Shown piece after piece: positions 1-8,930 of a DNA stretch of 64,000 nucleotides. Source of the DNA: Clostridia bacterium (GTDB lineage Bacteria; Bacillota; Clostridia; Lachnospirales; Lachnospiraceae); the NCBI GenBank assembly GCA_910576205.1, contig CAJTHL010000001.1:248001-312000 (forward strand), written 5' to 3'. The notes beneath the pieces were generated by a model, which was not told the origin of the DNA, ran no database searches, and was given only the letters and a program-made list of their open reading frames with translations. Positions within the stretch are counted from its first letter, which is position 1; each line of letters begins with the position of its first letter. A program made the position numbers and the translations under genes.

Positions 1-1
1 G

Positions 2-652
2 ACGCTGCAAGGGCTTTCCCTGGATCTGGAAGAGCTGGAAGAAGACCTGGCCAGATTAACGGCTGTCCAGAGTGCGGACGGCATCGTGACAGCGGAAACC
101 TCCGGTATTCTGGAATCCATAGGCGTTTCCGAAGGAACTATTACCGCCGGGACAGAGCCCCTGGTACTGGCCTCCACAGAGCTGGAAGCCTGCGGGGAAA
201 TTCCCGCCGGAGAAATCGGAAATGTAAAGGCCGGGGATGAGGTGGAGGTGCGCATCACAGGCTACGGCAAGCCTGTGGTCTTATCCATTGAACGGCTGGA
301 GACCGGCCAGGAGGGCGCAGTGTTCTGGTTTGCCCCCTATACCGGCGCCGGAAATCCCGTAAGCGGGACGGCCTTTGCCTACGATTACAGCCAGAAGTCT
401 GCTGCCAGCTACGACCAGCTTATCCCCCTCTCCGCCCTGTATGAATCCGCAGGCTCCTTCTATGTATTGACTGCGGAGGTGCGCTCCGGCATTCTGGGGG
501 ATTCCTACACAGCTGTGAAGGTGCCTGTGACCCTGCTGGAAAAAGACGATCTCTATGCCGCCGTCCAGACCAGCCTGGGAAGGGAGGCCTTAATAATTAC
601 CTCATCCAGCAAATACGTGAAAGAAGGTGACCGGGTACGCTTAAACGAGTAA
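2..652 (+). CDS. HlyD-type efflux adaptor, C-terminal part (partial)
   Basis: The reading frame is open from base 2, so the gene starts left of the window. The first ~25 residues look like the end of a coiled-coil hairpin rich in Leu and Glu. A lipoyl/barrel-sandwich half follows (QSADGIVTAETSG), then beta-rich domains ending with the pattern KYVKEGDRV, which is typical of periplasmic-adaptor or membrane-fusion proteins of exporters. In Firmicutes such proteins are anchored outside the membrane and work with an ABC ATPase and a MacB/FtsX-type permease. The next gene encodes a membrane protein with a MacB-like external domain, which fits. The substrate cannot be inferred. The N-terminal membrane anchor lies outside the window. 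Confidence 0.65.
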   Translation, partial: TLQGLSLDLEELEEDLARLTAVQSADGIVTAETSGILESIGVSEGTITAGTEPLVLASTELEACGEIPAGEIGNVKAGDEVEVRITGYGKPVVLSIERLETGQEGAVFWFAPYTGAGNPVSGTAFAYDYSQKSAASYDQLIPLSALYESAGSFYVLTAEVRSGILGDSYTAVKVPVTLLEKDDLYAAVQTSLGREALIITSSSKYVKEGDRVRLNE

Positions 653-765
653 ATTCCCTCAAGTTAAAATGTATACGCTTTTTCTCTTCCTTTTCCAGGG
701 CTCTTCTGGATTTCACTCCCAAAAGTCCAAGGGCCCTGGCGGGCTCTCTTCTCCTGCCTGTCCTT

Positions 766-1836
766 TTGGGAAGCCTTCTCGGTCTGTCCCTACGCCTCTA
801 CGGAAATCTCCTCTCCACCGGAAGCAGAATCGGATTTTACAGCTTAAATGCGCCTGTAACCAGAGAGCAGATGGATAACTTCTGGCTCGAAACCCCGCAG
901 TTGTCCGGAGGGCAGGCCCCCTCTTCCAAGCCCCATGACACACAGGACATAAAAGAATCCGGCCTCCTGGATATGGCGTTGTTTGAAATAAAGGCGGATG
1001 TCCTGGTGGAGAATCCCGGGCTAAATCGCAGCGTCTCCGTCACATTAGGGGAGACCGCAGGAGCTATGCGTCTCCTTGTGCCCGACACCTTGATGCTGGG
1101 AAATTTTCCCTCCTCCGGCGATGAAAGGGGCTGCGTGATCAGCCGGAAAACCGCCGAAAGCCTCTATTCCTCCCGGGAAGCCCTGGGGGAATCCCTGTCC
1201 CTAAACGGGAAAGACTATATGGTCCGGGGAATCCTTGACAGGGATGCCCAGCTTTGCCTCATCCAGGGCGGAAGGGACGTCTCCTACTCCAATCTCTGCG
1301 TGGACGCCCCGGGTCTGCCCCTGTCCGCCGCACAGCAGCAGCTGGCGGGCCTTCTCTCCCTGGGAGCCGCCGTGGTCTCGGAAGGCAGCCTTTACCGGGG
1401 CATCGGAGGTGTATTTCTCTGGCTTCCGGCCTGGGGGCTTCTCTTTTATTTCACAAAAATAACGGCCCCATTGTACCGGAAAACGCAGACCTGTTTTGCC
1501 GGAAAGCCCTGGGGAGCCCTCCTTTTCACACTCCTTGGACAGCTTCGCTTTATCCTGTCCTTTGGCGCCGGTTGCTGGATCCTCCTTGTCTCCCTTCACT
1601 TTTCCGACGACTATGTACCCACCGCCTGGTCTGACTTTTCCTTCTGGACGGAATTATTTGCGCAAAAAAGCAGGAGTATCCTTATTCTCATAAAGGAACC
1701 CCTGCTCCACTGTGACCTGCGCATGCTGGGAAGCCTGGGCGGGGTTGTGACGCTTGCGGTTGTGGAAACGCTGCTTTTGATATTGTGGTTTAGACAAAGC
1801 AACAGGGGGAGCTATCTTCCCCCTGCCATTTCCTGA
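766..1836 (+). CDS. MacB/FtsX-like exporter membrane protein, 5' end probably frameshifted
   Basis: The first usable start in frame is a TTG at 766, but it has no ribosome site. The same frame reads sensibly upstream to about 679 (FSSFSRALLDFTPKSPRALAG), giving a likely first membrane segment. The only nearby ATG, at 669, lies in another frame. Removing one T from the T5 run at 679-683 joins them into MYTLFSSFSRALLDF. The middle carries a MacB periplasmic-core-like stretch (GCVISRKTAESLY, LGESLSLNGKDYMVRGIL). The C-terminal third holds about four hydrophobic segments. It probably forms an export system with the HlyD-type gene 14 bp upstream. The frame break could be a sequencing error, a broken gene or slippage. 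Confidence 0.6.
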   Translation: MGSLLGLSLRLYGNLLSTGSRIGFYSLNAPVTREQMDNFWLETPQLSGGQAPSSKPHDTQDIKESGLLDMALFEIKADVLVENPGLNRSVSVTLGETAGAMRLLVPDTLMLGNFPSSGDERGCVISRKTAESLYSSREALGESLSLNGKDYMVRGILDRDAQLCLIQGGRDVSYSNLCVDAPGLPLSAAQQQLAGLLSLGAAVVSEGSLYRGIGGVFLWLPAWGLLFYFTKITAPLYRKTQTCFAGKPWGALLFTLLGQLRFILSFGAGCWILLVSLHFSDDYVPTAWSDFSFWTELFAQKSRSILILIKEPLLHCDLRMLGSLGGVVTLAVVETLLLILWFRQSNRGSYLPPAIS

Positions 1837-1864
1837 AACCTTTGCGTCAACGCCCAGGGCCTTG

Positions 1865-3436
1865 TCAGCCCTCTGTGCCGTCCTTCTTCTCCTCGTGGTA
1901 TTCCTCCTCTGTGTTCACGCTCCACACATTAGTCTTGTCTGTTTTCCCGCTTAAAACATTGTCCACAGCCTCAAAGGCGGTAGCCATGGAGTGATCCATG
2001 TTGTTATAGCGGTGCTGGCCGTTCCGGCCCACACAGTAGAGGTTCTCAAAGCGGTTGAGGTAGGCGATAAGCCTGTCAATATCCTCATAGGTGTCAAAAT
2101 AGGCCGGGTATGCCTTTTTGACCCGCTCTCTATGGGAATCCAGCACCTGTTTTTCATCGGAGATCACGCCCATTTTTATAAGCTCGTGAATGCCAAGCTT
2201 CACCCATTTCTCCTCACTGAGCTTCCAGTATTTGTCCCCCTCATTGCAGAAATATTCCAGACCAATCCAGACGGTGTTCTTTGGGTCCTTTACCAGATAC
2301 GGGGACCAGTTATTGAAAATCTGGATCCGGCCGATCTTCACCCCCACATCCTGCACATAAATCCAGCAGTCCGGTACAATATTGGATAAGGTCTTTAGCT
2401 TTGTCTCATTTTTCAGATTCAGGCGGTTTACCAGAAGGCCCACGGTGACAAAATCCCGGTAGGGAAGCCCCGCCGCGATTCTCCCCTCCTCCTCCGGCAC
2501 ATCCGGCATGCCGGCCACCAGGTCTTTCAAGGGCATGGAGGAAAAGAACACATCCCCTTCCACCGTATGGGTCTGTCCGTCCAGCTCATACTCCAGGGCC
2601 GTCACCTTATTTCCCTCTGTGCGCACCCCGGTCACCTTACAGCCCTTACGGATTTCCCCGCCCATCTGCTCCACCTGGGCGGCCGCCGTCTCCCAGAGCT
2701 GGCCCGGACCGTATTTGGGATAATTGAACTCCTCGATTAAAGAGGTCTGCACCTTATGCCTGTCCTGCTTATGGGGAAGCATTTTCACAAAATTATCCTT
2801 GAGAATCCCCACAATGGAAAGCCCCTTGGTGCGCTGGGCGCCCCAGTCCGGGGCAATCTGGCTGGGATGGCGTCCCCACAGCTTTTCCGTATAGCCCTCA
2901 AAGAACATGGAGTACAGCTTCTTTCCAAAGCAGTTGATATAGAAATCCTCCAGGGAATTCACTGGCTTTTTCTTTGCCGCAGCGCCCAGATAGCTGAAGC
3001 CCGCCTGCATACTGGTCATAAGTCCCATATTTTTAAACAGCTTGACGTTAAGCTTAATGGGATAATCGAAAAATTTCTTTCTGTAGTAAATCCTGGATAC
3101 CCGGTTCCGGGTCAGCATCACCGTATCCTCTTTTTCCGGATCCGGCCCCCCCTTTTTCAGAGGAACCTTTCTCCCAAGGATCCTGTCGTCGTAAGAGGGC
3201 ATTCCCTGTCTGGGCATAAGCCCGTCCCACCACCTGGTTACCCGGTCGTCCTTGGAGAAAAACCGATGACCACCGATATCCATGCGGTTACCATTGTAGC
3301 GCACTGTCCGGGAAATGCCGCCGATTTCCTGGCTCTCCTCCAGTATCACTACCTCATATTCCCCGGAACGCTTTAAGAGCTCAAAAGCCGCCGTTATGCC
3401 GGCCGGACCCGCCCCGATAATCACCGCTTTTTTCAT
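1865..3436 (-). CDS. NAD(P)/FAD-dependent oxidoreductase (amine-oxidase/UDP-galactopyranose-mutase-like)
   Basis: The 523-residue flavoprotein begins with a Rossmann dinucleotide site, [13 protein letters not shown] at residues 8-20, followed by [12 protein letters not shown] and [12 protein letters not shown]. These motifs occur in the amine oxidase / protoporphyrinogen oxidase / UDP-galactopyranose mutase superfamily. The C-terminal flavin loop is visible as [18 protein letters not shown]. No signal peptide or membrane segment is seen, so it should be cytoplasmic. In this lineage such genes often accompany cell-surface glycan genes. Here the neighbours are a lipid kinase and a PAP2 phosphatase, transcribed divergently. 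The reaction is unknown. It is not the canonical Glf, which lies at 14750-15895 and is much shorter. Confidence 0.75.
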   Translation of the reverse strand: MKKAVIIGAGPAGITAAFELLKRSGEYEVVILEESQEIGGISRTVRYNGNRMDIGGHRFFSKDDRVTRWWDGLMPRQGMPSYDDRILGRKVPLKKGGPDPEKEDTVMLTRNRVSRIYYRKKFFDYPIKLNVKLFKNMGLMTSMQAGFSYLGAAAKKKPVNSLEDFYINCFGKKLYSMFFEGYTEKLWGRHPSQIAPDWGAQRTKGLSIVGILKDNFVKMLPHKQDRHKVQTSLIEEFNYPKYGPGQLWETAAAQVEQMGGEIRKGCKVTGVRTEGNKVTALEYELDGQTHTVEGDVFFSSMPLKDLVAGMPDVPEEEGRIAAGLPYRDFVTVGLLVNRLNLKNETKLKTLSNIVPDCWIYVQDVGVKIGRIQIFNNWSPYLVKDPKNTVWIGLEYFCNEGDKYWKLSEEKWVKLGIHELIKMGVISDEKQVLDSHRERVKKAYPAYFDTYEDIDRLIAYLNRFENLYCVGRNGQHRYNNMDHSMATAFEAVDNVLSGKTDKTNVWSVNTEEEYHEEKKDGTEG

Positions 3437-3669
3437 ATCTTATTACCTGTCTCTTTCTGCTGTGTTTCACACTGCTGGTTACCTATCTATAGATTATACC
3501 CTGATATATCCCTGTTGAAAAGGGTGTTTTTCTGAATCATTCCCGCAAAATAGCGCGAATTTGCACTTGTGCTTTTCCTGCCTGAATGCTATACTTGTCT
3601 TATAAATATTACAAAATTATTACATTTTTATGACAAACCACAGATTTCTGAGGCAGCAGGGGGATTTCT

Positions 3670-4602
3670 ATGTATTATTTTATCGTTAATCCCAGCTCCC
3701 GCTCCGGCCACGGCTTAAAGGTCTGGCAGAAGGTTGAGGCAGAGCTGGAACGCGTTTCCGTGGAATACCGGGTATTTTTCACATCAAAGCATTTATCCGC
3801 AACGGAGCTGGTAAGGGATATCACCGGGCAGCCCGGACAGCACACCATTGTGGCCCTGGGAGGCGACGGGACCGTAAACGAGGCGGTCAACGGCATCCAG
3901 GATTTCAGCCGGGTTACCTTTGCCTATATTCCCACAGGCTCCAGCAATGACTTCGCCAGAAGCCTGGGGCTTCCCCATGACCCGGTAGCCGCTGTACAGA
4001 ATATTCTTTGTCCCACCTACTATGTGAAAACCGATCTGGGAGAGCTTCGATACAACGGAAATACCCGGCTTTTTGTGGTGAGCTGCGGCATCGGCTTTGA
4101 CGCCGCCGTCTGCCATGAGGCGCTGCGCTCCCGTATAAAGGATGTTCTCAACCATCTTGGGCTTGGGAAGCTTACCTATGTGGGCATTGCCCTTCGCCAG
4201 CTCCTGCTGCTGCCTGCATTTCCCATCTCCATACGCTTAAATAACGGCCTTAAGCTGCCCTTTCCGAAAATATTTTTTGTCTCCGTGCAGAATTTCCCCT
4301 ACGAAGGCGGCGGCCTTAAGATATGTCCCCATGCGGATTATAAGGACGGAAAGCTTGATCTGTGCGTGGTAGAACGGCTTAGCAAGCTCTTCCTGGCAGC
4401 CGTGCTTCCCACAGCCTATTTCGGCAAACACACCATATTCCGCTGGGTACATCTATATAAGGGCGAATCCATTCACTTGAAAACCACTGTGCCCATGCCT
4501 GTCCATGTGGACGGAGAATCCTGCCAGTGCCAGACTGACATCTCCCTTCGCTGCCTGCCCGCCCGTTTAAAGGTAATTACCGGAAACAGGAATGATTTCT
4601 AA
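3670..4602 (+). CDS. Diacylglycerol-kinase-family lipid kinase (YegS/BmrU type)
   Basis: The protein has 310 residues, the family's usual length. It shows the DAGK catalytic signatures in order: NPSSRSGHG near residue 7, GGDGTVNEAVNG at 64-75 and PTGSSNDFARSLG at 88-100. A beta-rich C-terminal domain ends with the typical HVDGE element. Such enzymes phosphorylate diacylglycerol or related lipids at the inner face of the membrane. A GGGGG-type ribosome site precedes the ATG. The PAP2-type phosphatase 137 bp downstream on the same strand would do the reverse chemistry, so the pair probably belongs to phospholipid or lipid-carrier recycling. The exact lipid substrate is not visible. Confidence 0.85.
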   Translation: MYYFIVNPSSRSGHGLKVWQKVEAELERVSVEYRVFFTSKHLSATELVRDITGQPGQHTIVALGGDGTVNEAVNGIQDFSRVTFAYIPTGSSNDFARSLGLPHDPVAAVQNILCPTYYVKTDLGELRYNGNTRLFVVSCGIGFDAAVCHEALRSRIKDVLNHLGLGKLTYVGIALRQLLLLPAFPISIRLNNGLKLPFPKIFFVSVQNFPYEGGGLKICPHADYKDGKLDLCVVERLSKLFLAAVLPTAYFGKHTIFRWVHLYKGESIHLKTTVPMPVHVDGESCQCQTDISLRCLPARLKVITGNRNDF

Positions 4603-4739
4603 ATTAATTCTTAAAATATAATAAAGATTATTGTACTTTGTCATGCATTGTGCTATTCTCTCAAAAGAGGCTGACAAACCATTACAAGGGTCCGGAACCA
4701 GAAAGAGCCCCGACATCAAATAGGAAAGAAGCTGATACC

Positions 4740-5423
4740 ATGAAAGAATTTTTTCGGACGCACAAACACATCTGGGTGGCATCCTACGCCTTCATTTATA
4801 TGCCCTGGTTTATCTGGCTGGAAAGCAGGGCCAACCTGCCCTATCATGTGATCCACATGCCCCTTGATGATATCATTCCCTTTTGCGAGTATTTTATCAT
4901 TCCGTATTTTATCTGGTTTTTTTATGTGCCTGCTGTATTTGTATATCTCTTTTTTAAGAGCCGGAAAGAATTTTACCAATACGCAGTGTTTGCCTTTACG
5001 GGTATGACCCTGTTTCTGATTATATCCACCGTTTACCCCAACGGCCATCTGCTTAGGCCCATGGAATTTGAACGGCAGAATATTTTTACCGCCTGCGTGC
5101 AGTTTCTGTACCAGGCCGACACCTCCACCAATATCTTTCCCAGTCTCCACGTGTTCAACTCCGTTGCTGCCCATATGGCAATCGCACACAACCAGGAGCT
5201 TGGCAGTAACCGCTGGGTGAGGGGGGGCTCCTGGATTCTCATGGTTTCCATTATCCTGGCCACCGTATTCCTGAAACAGCATTCCACTGTGGATGTGGTG
5301 GGTGGTATTCTGCTGGGCTTTGTGCTGAACCAGGCCATATACCACACGGATTACAGCCTGCTTAAGGAACAGAGACGCCAGCGCCAGGTGCGCAGACGGC
5401 CCCGGAGGGGTATGATCGCTTGA
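4740..5423 (+). CDS. PAP2-family membrane phosphatase
   Basis: The chosen ATG follows a GGAAAG site. A longer reading frame upstream (from 4638) has no ribosome site. The 227-residue protein has about six hydrophobic segments and the PAP2 catalytic blocks: LLRPMEFER (weak first block), PSLHVFNS (second block with the acid/base His) and LKQHSTVDVVGG (third block with His and Asp). Family members dephosphorylate phosphatidic acid, undecaprenyl diphosphate or inositol lipids at the outer membrane face. The NIFPSLHVF spacing resembles the inositol-phosphorylceramide-synthase-like subgroup, so transferase activity is possible. It follows the lipid kinase and ends at a strong hairpin. Confidence 0.8.
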   Translation: MKEFFRTHKHIWVASYAFIYMPWFIWLESRANLPYHVIHMPLDDIIPFCEYFIIPYFIWFFYVPAVFVYLFFKSRKEFYQYAVFAFTGMTLFLIISTVYPNGHLLRPMEFERQNIFTACVQFLYQADTSTNIFPSLHVFNSVAAHMAIAHNQELGSNRWVRGGSWILMVSIILATVFLKQHSTVDVVGGILLGFVLNQAIYHTDYSLLKEQRRQRQVRRRPRRGMIA

Positions 5424-5443
5424 AAAAAAGGATTTTGTAAATA

Positions 5444-5486
5444 AACGCCTGTCCGGTCAGAATTATCCACCGGACAGGCGTTCTCT
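5444..5486. terminator. Intrinsic terminator between convergent genes
   Basis: A 14-bp perfect stem (AACGCCTGTCCGGT at 5444-5457 pairing with 5469-5482) has an 11-base loop. T-rich sequence follows on the plus side and lies beyond the other arm on the minus side. It separates the PAP2 gene from the oppositely transcribed MttB-family gene and may stop both. Confidence 0.8.
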
Positions 5487-5502
5487 TTCGTCAGATACTT
5501 TT

Positions 5503-6915
5503 TTATAAAGAAGCCTTCCCTTCTCCCAGGCGCCTAAGAGCGCTGTCATAAATTTTCCGAAGCTCCTTTTTCTTTTCTGCCTCCAGAATATAAGGGCAGT
5601 CTATGGAATCTGTTTTTCGGTACTGCTCCACAAGATAGTCTCTGTGCCTCTTCTCCCCATTCTGCTGCCATTTCTGTAAAGTCTCCCTGGGGAAAAGAGC
5701 CGGGGAGGCCACATATCCGGCATATTCGTCCAGGGAGCGGTCGCTGCACACAAACCCGGCCTCCAGTCCTTCCCTGATCTCCTCCATTATACACTCCTCA
5801 ACAGAATCTTCCGGAATTCCCTCCAGGATCCTCTGGGTAAAGGAAATACATTCCAGGTCCTGGATCAGTTGTAAGGGATCAAATACCTCGTCCAGGCTCA
5901 GCGCCCCCACACAGTAAAAGCGTTTTGCCCCGGAGAGCGCCCCTGCCATTATCATCATTCCCTTCTCCATGGCGCTTCTTCCGTCCGCCTCCTTAGCCCA
6001 GGTGTGAATGTTGGTGCTGGAATAATCCGGACATCCTCCTGTGATATACGCCAACAGCTCCGCGGAGGCCTGCTCATATAAAAACTTTTCCGGGCTTCCA
6101 AAGGCAATGTTAAAATAGCGGAAATCAAAAGGAAAAAGATTTGGCCGGATTTCTCCCTCAAGGCCCGTGAGCGCTTCCACCAGAATGCATCCTCCCGCCA
6201 CCTCCGCCAGGGCCATGGCCAGTCCCATGGACACGCTCATGGGCGTCGTCACCCCCAGGTCTGGCATGGCAAAGGTATAGAAGGATTTCAGCCTTCCTTT
6301 GTTTGCAAGGACGATCTCCAGGGATTCCCCGCCCAGGGTCAGCGGGCTCACCATGTATACCGGAAGGTGATTCATCTCCTGCCCCATAACCGCTGCCATC
6401 TCAGCCAGATATTCTGCCGCCAGCAGGGAGTCCGGAGCCAGAGGCCACCCAGAGGAGCAATTCTCCGCCGCCAGCCTGTACCGGGCCAGGGAGGATATCT
6501 CTGGGGGAACATCTGTGGGATATCCGGGAATCACTGGATTTACCGGGTATATGTGGCTGGCCTTCTCCACAAATCCGGCGCAGCGGGCCAGGCTTTCTGT
6601 AGTGTAGACCTTTATTTTTCCATTCTGCGCGTCCCGGTATTGGTAGGTATAGGGGCTTGGTTCCCCGTGAAGGCGCTCTCCGTGTTTATCCGGGGGCGCT
6701 CCCCGCCCTTTCTGTTTCTGCATAAAATCCTGATAAGCCCTGGTTGAAATAAGAGCCCTGTCTCCTTTGAGGGAAATTCCCTGGCAGCTTTTCAGTTTTT
6801 TCTGGCACTCCCCGCTGGCCACCTTGATTCCTATGGTCTGTAAAATATTCCCCGTTGCATCCAGTATCTTTTCTGCCTGTTCCCGGGAAAGGTGCCTGCC
6901 CGTCTCCAATCTCAT
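5503..6915 (-). CDS. Trimethylamine methyltransferase (MttB) family protein
   Basis: About 470 residues from an ATG preceded by ACGAGGAGACAGAGT. A TTG 33 bases earlier is less likely. The sequence matches the MttB superfamily, whose members move a methyl group from a quaternary or tertiary amine to a corrinoid protein through a TIM-barrel active site. Family-like features are the N-terminal SREQAEKILDATGNILQTIGIKV helix region and the central G-rich, metal-free barrel (GGESLEIVLANKG, VTTPMSVSMGLAMA, TGGCPDYSSTNIHTW). No in-frame UAG is present, so it belongs to the non-pyrrolysine branch (MtgB/MtcB/MtpB-like), which acts on betaines. It is the last gene of the ROK/ABC/PfkB/SIS operon. No corrinoid partner or reactivase lies in the window. 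The substrate is unknown. Confidence 0.8.
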   Translation of the reverse strand: MRLETGRHLSREQAEKILDATGNILQTIGIKVASGECQKKLKSCQGISLKGDRALISTRAYQDFMQKQKGRGAPPDKHGERLHGEPSPYTYQYRDAQNGKIKVYTTESLARCAGFVEKASHIYPVNPVIPGYPTDVPPEISSLARYRLAAENCSSGWPLAPDSLLAAEYLAEMAAVMGQEMNHLPVYMVSPLTLGGESLEIVLANKGRLKSFYTFAMPDLGVTTPMSVSMGLAMALAEVAGGCILVEALTGLEGEIRPNLFPFDFRYFNIAFGSPEKFLYEQASAELLAYITGGCPDYSSTNIHTWAKEADGRSAMEKGMMIMAGALSGAKRFYCVGALSLDEVFDPLQLIQDLECISFTQRILEGIPEDSVEECIMEEIREGLEAGFVCSDRSLDEYAGYVASPALFPRETLQKWQQNGEKRHRDYLVEQYRKTDSIDCPYILEAEKKKELRKIYDSALRRLGEGKASL

Positions 6916-6966
6916 ACTCTGTCTCCTCGTATAATAATTTTTAGCCAATCAAAACAGGCTATAGGT

Positions 6967-8001
6967 TTATCCGGCACAGTCGTCTTTGGTATAGGTGTCC
7001 ACCACCTTGGACAGATAACGGAACCCATCTACATCCAGCCCTTTCTTCACGGCTACCCGCTCCGCCAGAAGCTGCAGGGGAATCAGAAATACTGCGGGAG
7101 AGAGGACTTCCATACAGGCTTCCACCCGAATCGTCGGCAGGGCTTGTGATTCCTGGTCCATACACAGGGTAACATCCGCTCCGATGCGCTTCAGGTATTC
7201 CCCATGCCCGAGGGCTCTCTCCCGGTTTTCCTCCCCGGATGCCAGAAGCAGGATGGGAAGGCCCTTTTCCACAACCTCCACCGCCCCGTGGCGGAAATCG
7301 GAGATGCTTGTGCCTGCGGTATGGATAAAGGTTTTCTCCTTCATCATCAGCGCCCCCTCCAGAGCCGCAGCCGCGTTGGCCCCTGTGCCCAGAATATAAA
7401 ACTGCTCCGTCTCCAAAAGTTTCTCCGCCAGGGGGGAAAGCCTTTCCATGCAGCCCTCCAGGGTTTTTTGTATCAGACCGGGGAGCCTTTTAAGCTCTGC
7501 CTGCACCTGGACGTCATATCCGGCTGCCAGAATATACAGAATCAGAAGGGAGGCCAGGTTTGTCTTTGTAGCAGAGCTGATCTCCCGTCCGCTGTGCAAA
7601 AGAAGCACCTCCTTTGCATGGCGCGCCAGGCTGGAGGAAGCGTCGTTGGTGATTCCCCAAAACTCCACGCCCTGTTCTTTTAGCTTCTGTCCGAATAGTT
7701 TTGTCTCATAGCTCTCCCCGGACTGGGAAACAAAAATCACAAGGGTATCCCGGTCAATACCCGGCAGCACATAGGGCAGCTCATCCGACTGGATAATCTG
7801 GGGCGCCAGGTTACCGTATTTTAAAAAGGCATACCGGGCCATATAGCAGGCATTGAGGGACGCTCCGATGCCTGTGAGAATCAGTTTCTTTTTTTCCAGC
7901 AGGAGGCCGCGGTAATAGTCAGCTTTCGGAAGATATTCCTCCAGAATCTTTTCCGCCACCTCCGGCTGATGGTGAATTTCCTGCCACATTGCTGTATTCA
8001 T
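6967..8001 (-). CDS. SIS-domain sugar isomerase/deglycase (GlmS C-terminal-like)
   Basis: The ATG at 8001 has an AAAGGAG site. The longer frame upstream is not credible. The 344-residue protein carries two SIS domains like the isomerase half of GlmS, AgaS and FrlB. It opens with MWQEIHHQPEV. The phosphosugar loop SQSGES is at residues 92-97, a second domain has KEKTFIHTAGTSISDFRHG, and the C-terminus ends PLQLLAERVAVKKGLDVD. There is no glutaminase domain. Such proteins isomerise or cleave phosphorylated amino-sugars or Amadori products. Next to a PfkB-type kinase and a sugar importer, it probably acts on the phosphorylated imported compound. The exact reaction is not determined by sequence. 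Confidence 0.8.
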   Translation of the reverse strand: MNTAMWQEIHHQPEVAEKILEEYLPKADYYRGLLLEKKKLILTGIGASLNACYMARYAFLKYGNLAPQIIQSDELPYVLPGIDRDTLVIFVSQSGESYETKLFGQKLKEQGVEFWGITNDASSSLARHAKEVLLLHSGREISSATKTNLASLLILYILAAGYDVQVQAELKRLPGLIQKTLEGCMERLSPLAEKLLETEQFYILGTGANAAAALEGALMMKEKTFIHTAGTSISDFRHGAVEVVEKGLPILLLASGEENRERALGHGEYLKRIGADVTLCMDQESQALPTIRVEACMEVLSPAVFLIPLQLLAERVAVKKGLDVDGFRYLSKVVDTYTKDDCAG

Positions 8002-8087
8002 TCTATTATATTCTCCTTTAAAAGCTCTGCGTCTGCCTTTCCAGATCCGGACAGACGGTGTTTTCCAGTTGTGTATCCGCCCCTCTT

Positions 8088-8930
8088 CTATCCTTTCACC
8101 GACCCTGTGGCCAGTCCCTTTGTGAGATACTTCTGGAAACACAGATAGACGAGAAGAGACGGAATCATAACGATATTAAGCCCCGCAAATAACGTAACCC
8201 AGTCCGCCTTCAGTTTGAAGGATTCCATAAGAGCGATAATTCCCACCGGAAGGGTCATCAGATTCCTGTCATGGAGGAATGTCAGCGCAAAGAGGTAGTC
8301 ATTCCAGATCCAGACAAAGTTAAAGATAATAATGGTGATAATCCCGTTCTTTGATAGTGGAAAAATAATCTTCCAAAAGGTATTGTGGATCCCGCTTCCG
8401 TCCATGGCCGCCGCTTCCTCCAGCTCCCCTGGCATGCTCCGGAAAAAGCCGCTCATAATGAGCATGGAATAGGGAAGGCTGAACACCACATACAGAAGAA
8501 TCAACCCGGGCCGGGTATTCCACAGGTGCAGTTTATAGAAAACCGTAAATTCCGACGGCAGAATCAGCGCCGTGGGCACATACAGCCCTGCGATAAACAG
8601 CATCAGAAGGGCCTCGCTCCACCACGCTGCGCTGCGCACCAGAATGTAGGAAACCGTGCTGGACAGCACCACCACAATGGCCACGGAGACAAGGGTCGTA
8701 AACACACTGTTTAAGGCATAAGTCTTAAAATCAATCTTCACCCAGGCATTGGCGTAGTTAACCACCTGCCAGGATTCCGGCAGCGCCCAGGGATTTGCCA
8801 CAAATTCCTTGTTCGTCTTAAAGGAAGTATAAAACACCCAGAACACCGGAAACAGAACCGCAAGTCCATAGCACCCCGCCAGAATGTCCCTAAGGCCTCC
8901 CAAGGCCTTTCCTTTTTGTCTCTTACTCAT
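8088..8930 (-). CDS. Carbohydrate ABC transporter permease (MalG/CUT1 type)
   Basis: The 280-residue protein has six predicted membrane segments and the binding-protein-dependent permease EAA loop (LEEAAAMDGSGIHNTFWKIIFPL) that docks on the ATPase. The N-terminus is MSKRQKGKALGG. Its ATG overlaps the stop of the preceding permease by 8 bp, indicating translational coupling. It works with the MalF-like permease and the lipoprotein at 10897-12240. No ATPase is encoded in the operon, as is common for CUT1 systems that share an MsmK-like ATPase encoded elsewhere. Confidence 0.88.
   Translation of the reverse strand: MSKRQKGKALGGLRDILAGCYGLAVLFPVFWVFYTSFKTNKEFVANPWALPESWQVVNYANAWVKIDFKTYALNSVFTTLVSVAIVVVLSSTVSYILVRSAAWWSEALLMLFIAGLYVPTALILPSEFTVFYKLHLWNTRPGLILLYVVFSLPYSMLIMSGFFRSMPGELEEAAAMDGSGIHNTFWKIIFPLSKNGIITIIIFNFVWIWNDYLFALTFLHDRNLMTLPVGIIALMESFKLKADWVTLFAGLNIVMIPSLLVYLCFQKYLTKGLATGSVKG

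Noticed and set aside
1801-1827. Hairpin CAGGGGGA/TCCCCCTG as a terminator
   Set aside because: It lies within the last codons of the exporter gene and has no T-run after it.
5503-6915. Pyrrolysine-containing MttB
   Set aside because: The frame has no internal UAG and ends in TAA at the expected length, so it is the non-pyrrolysine type.
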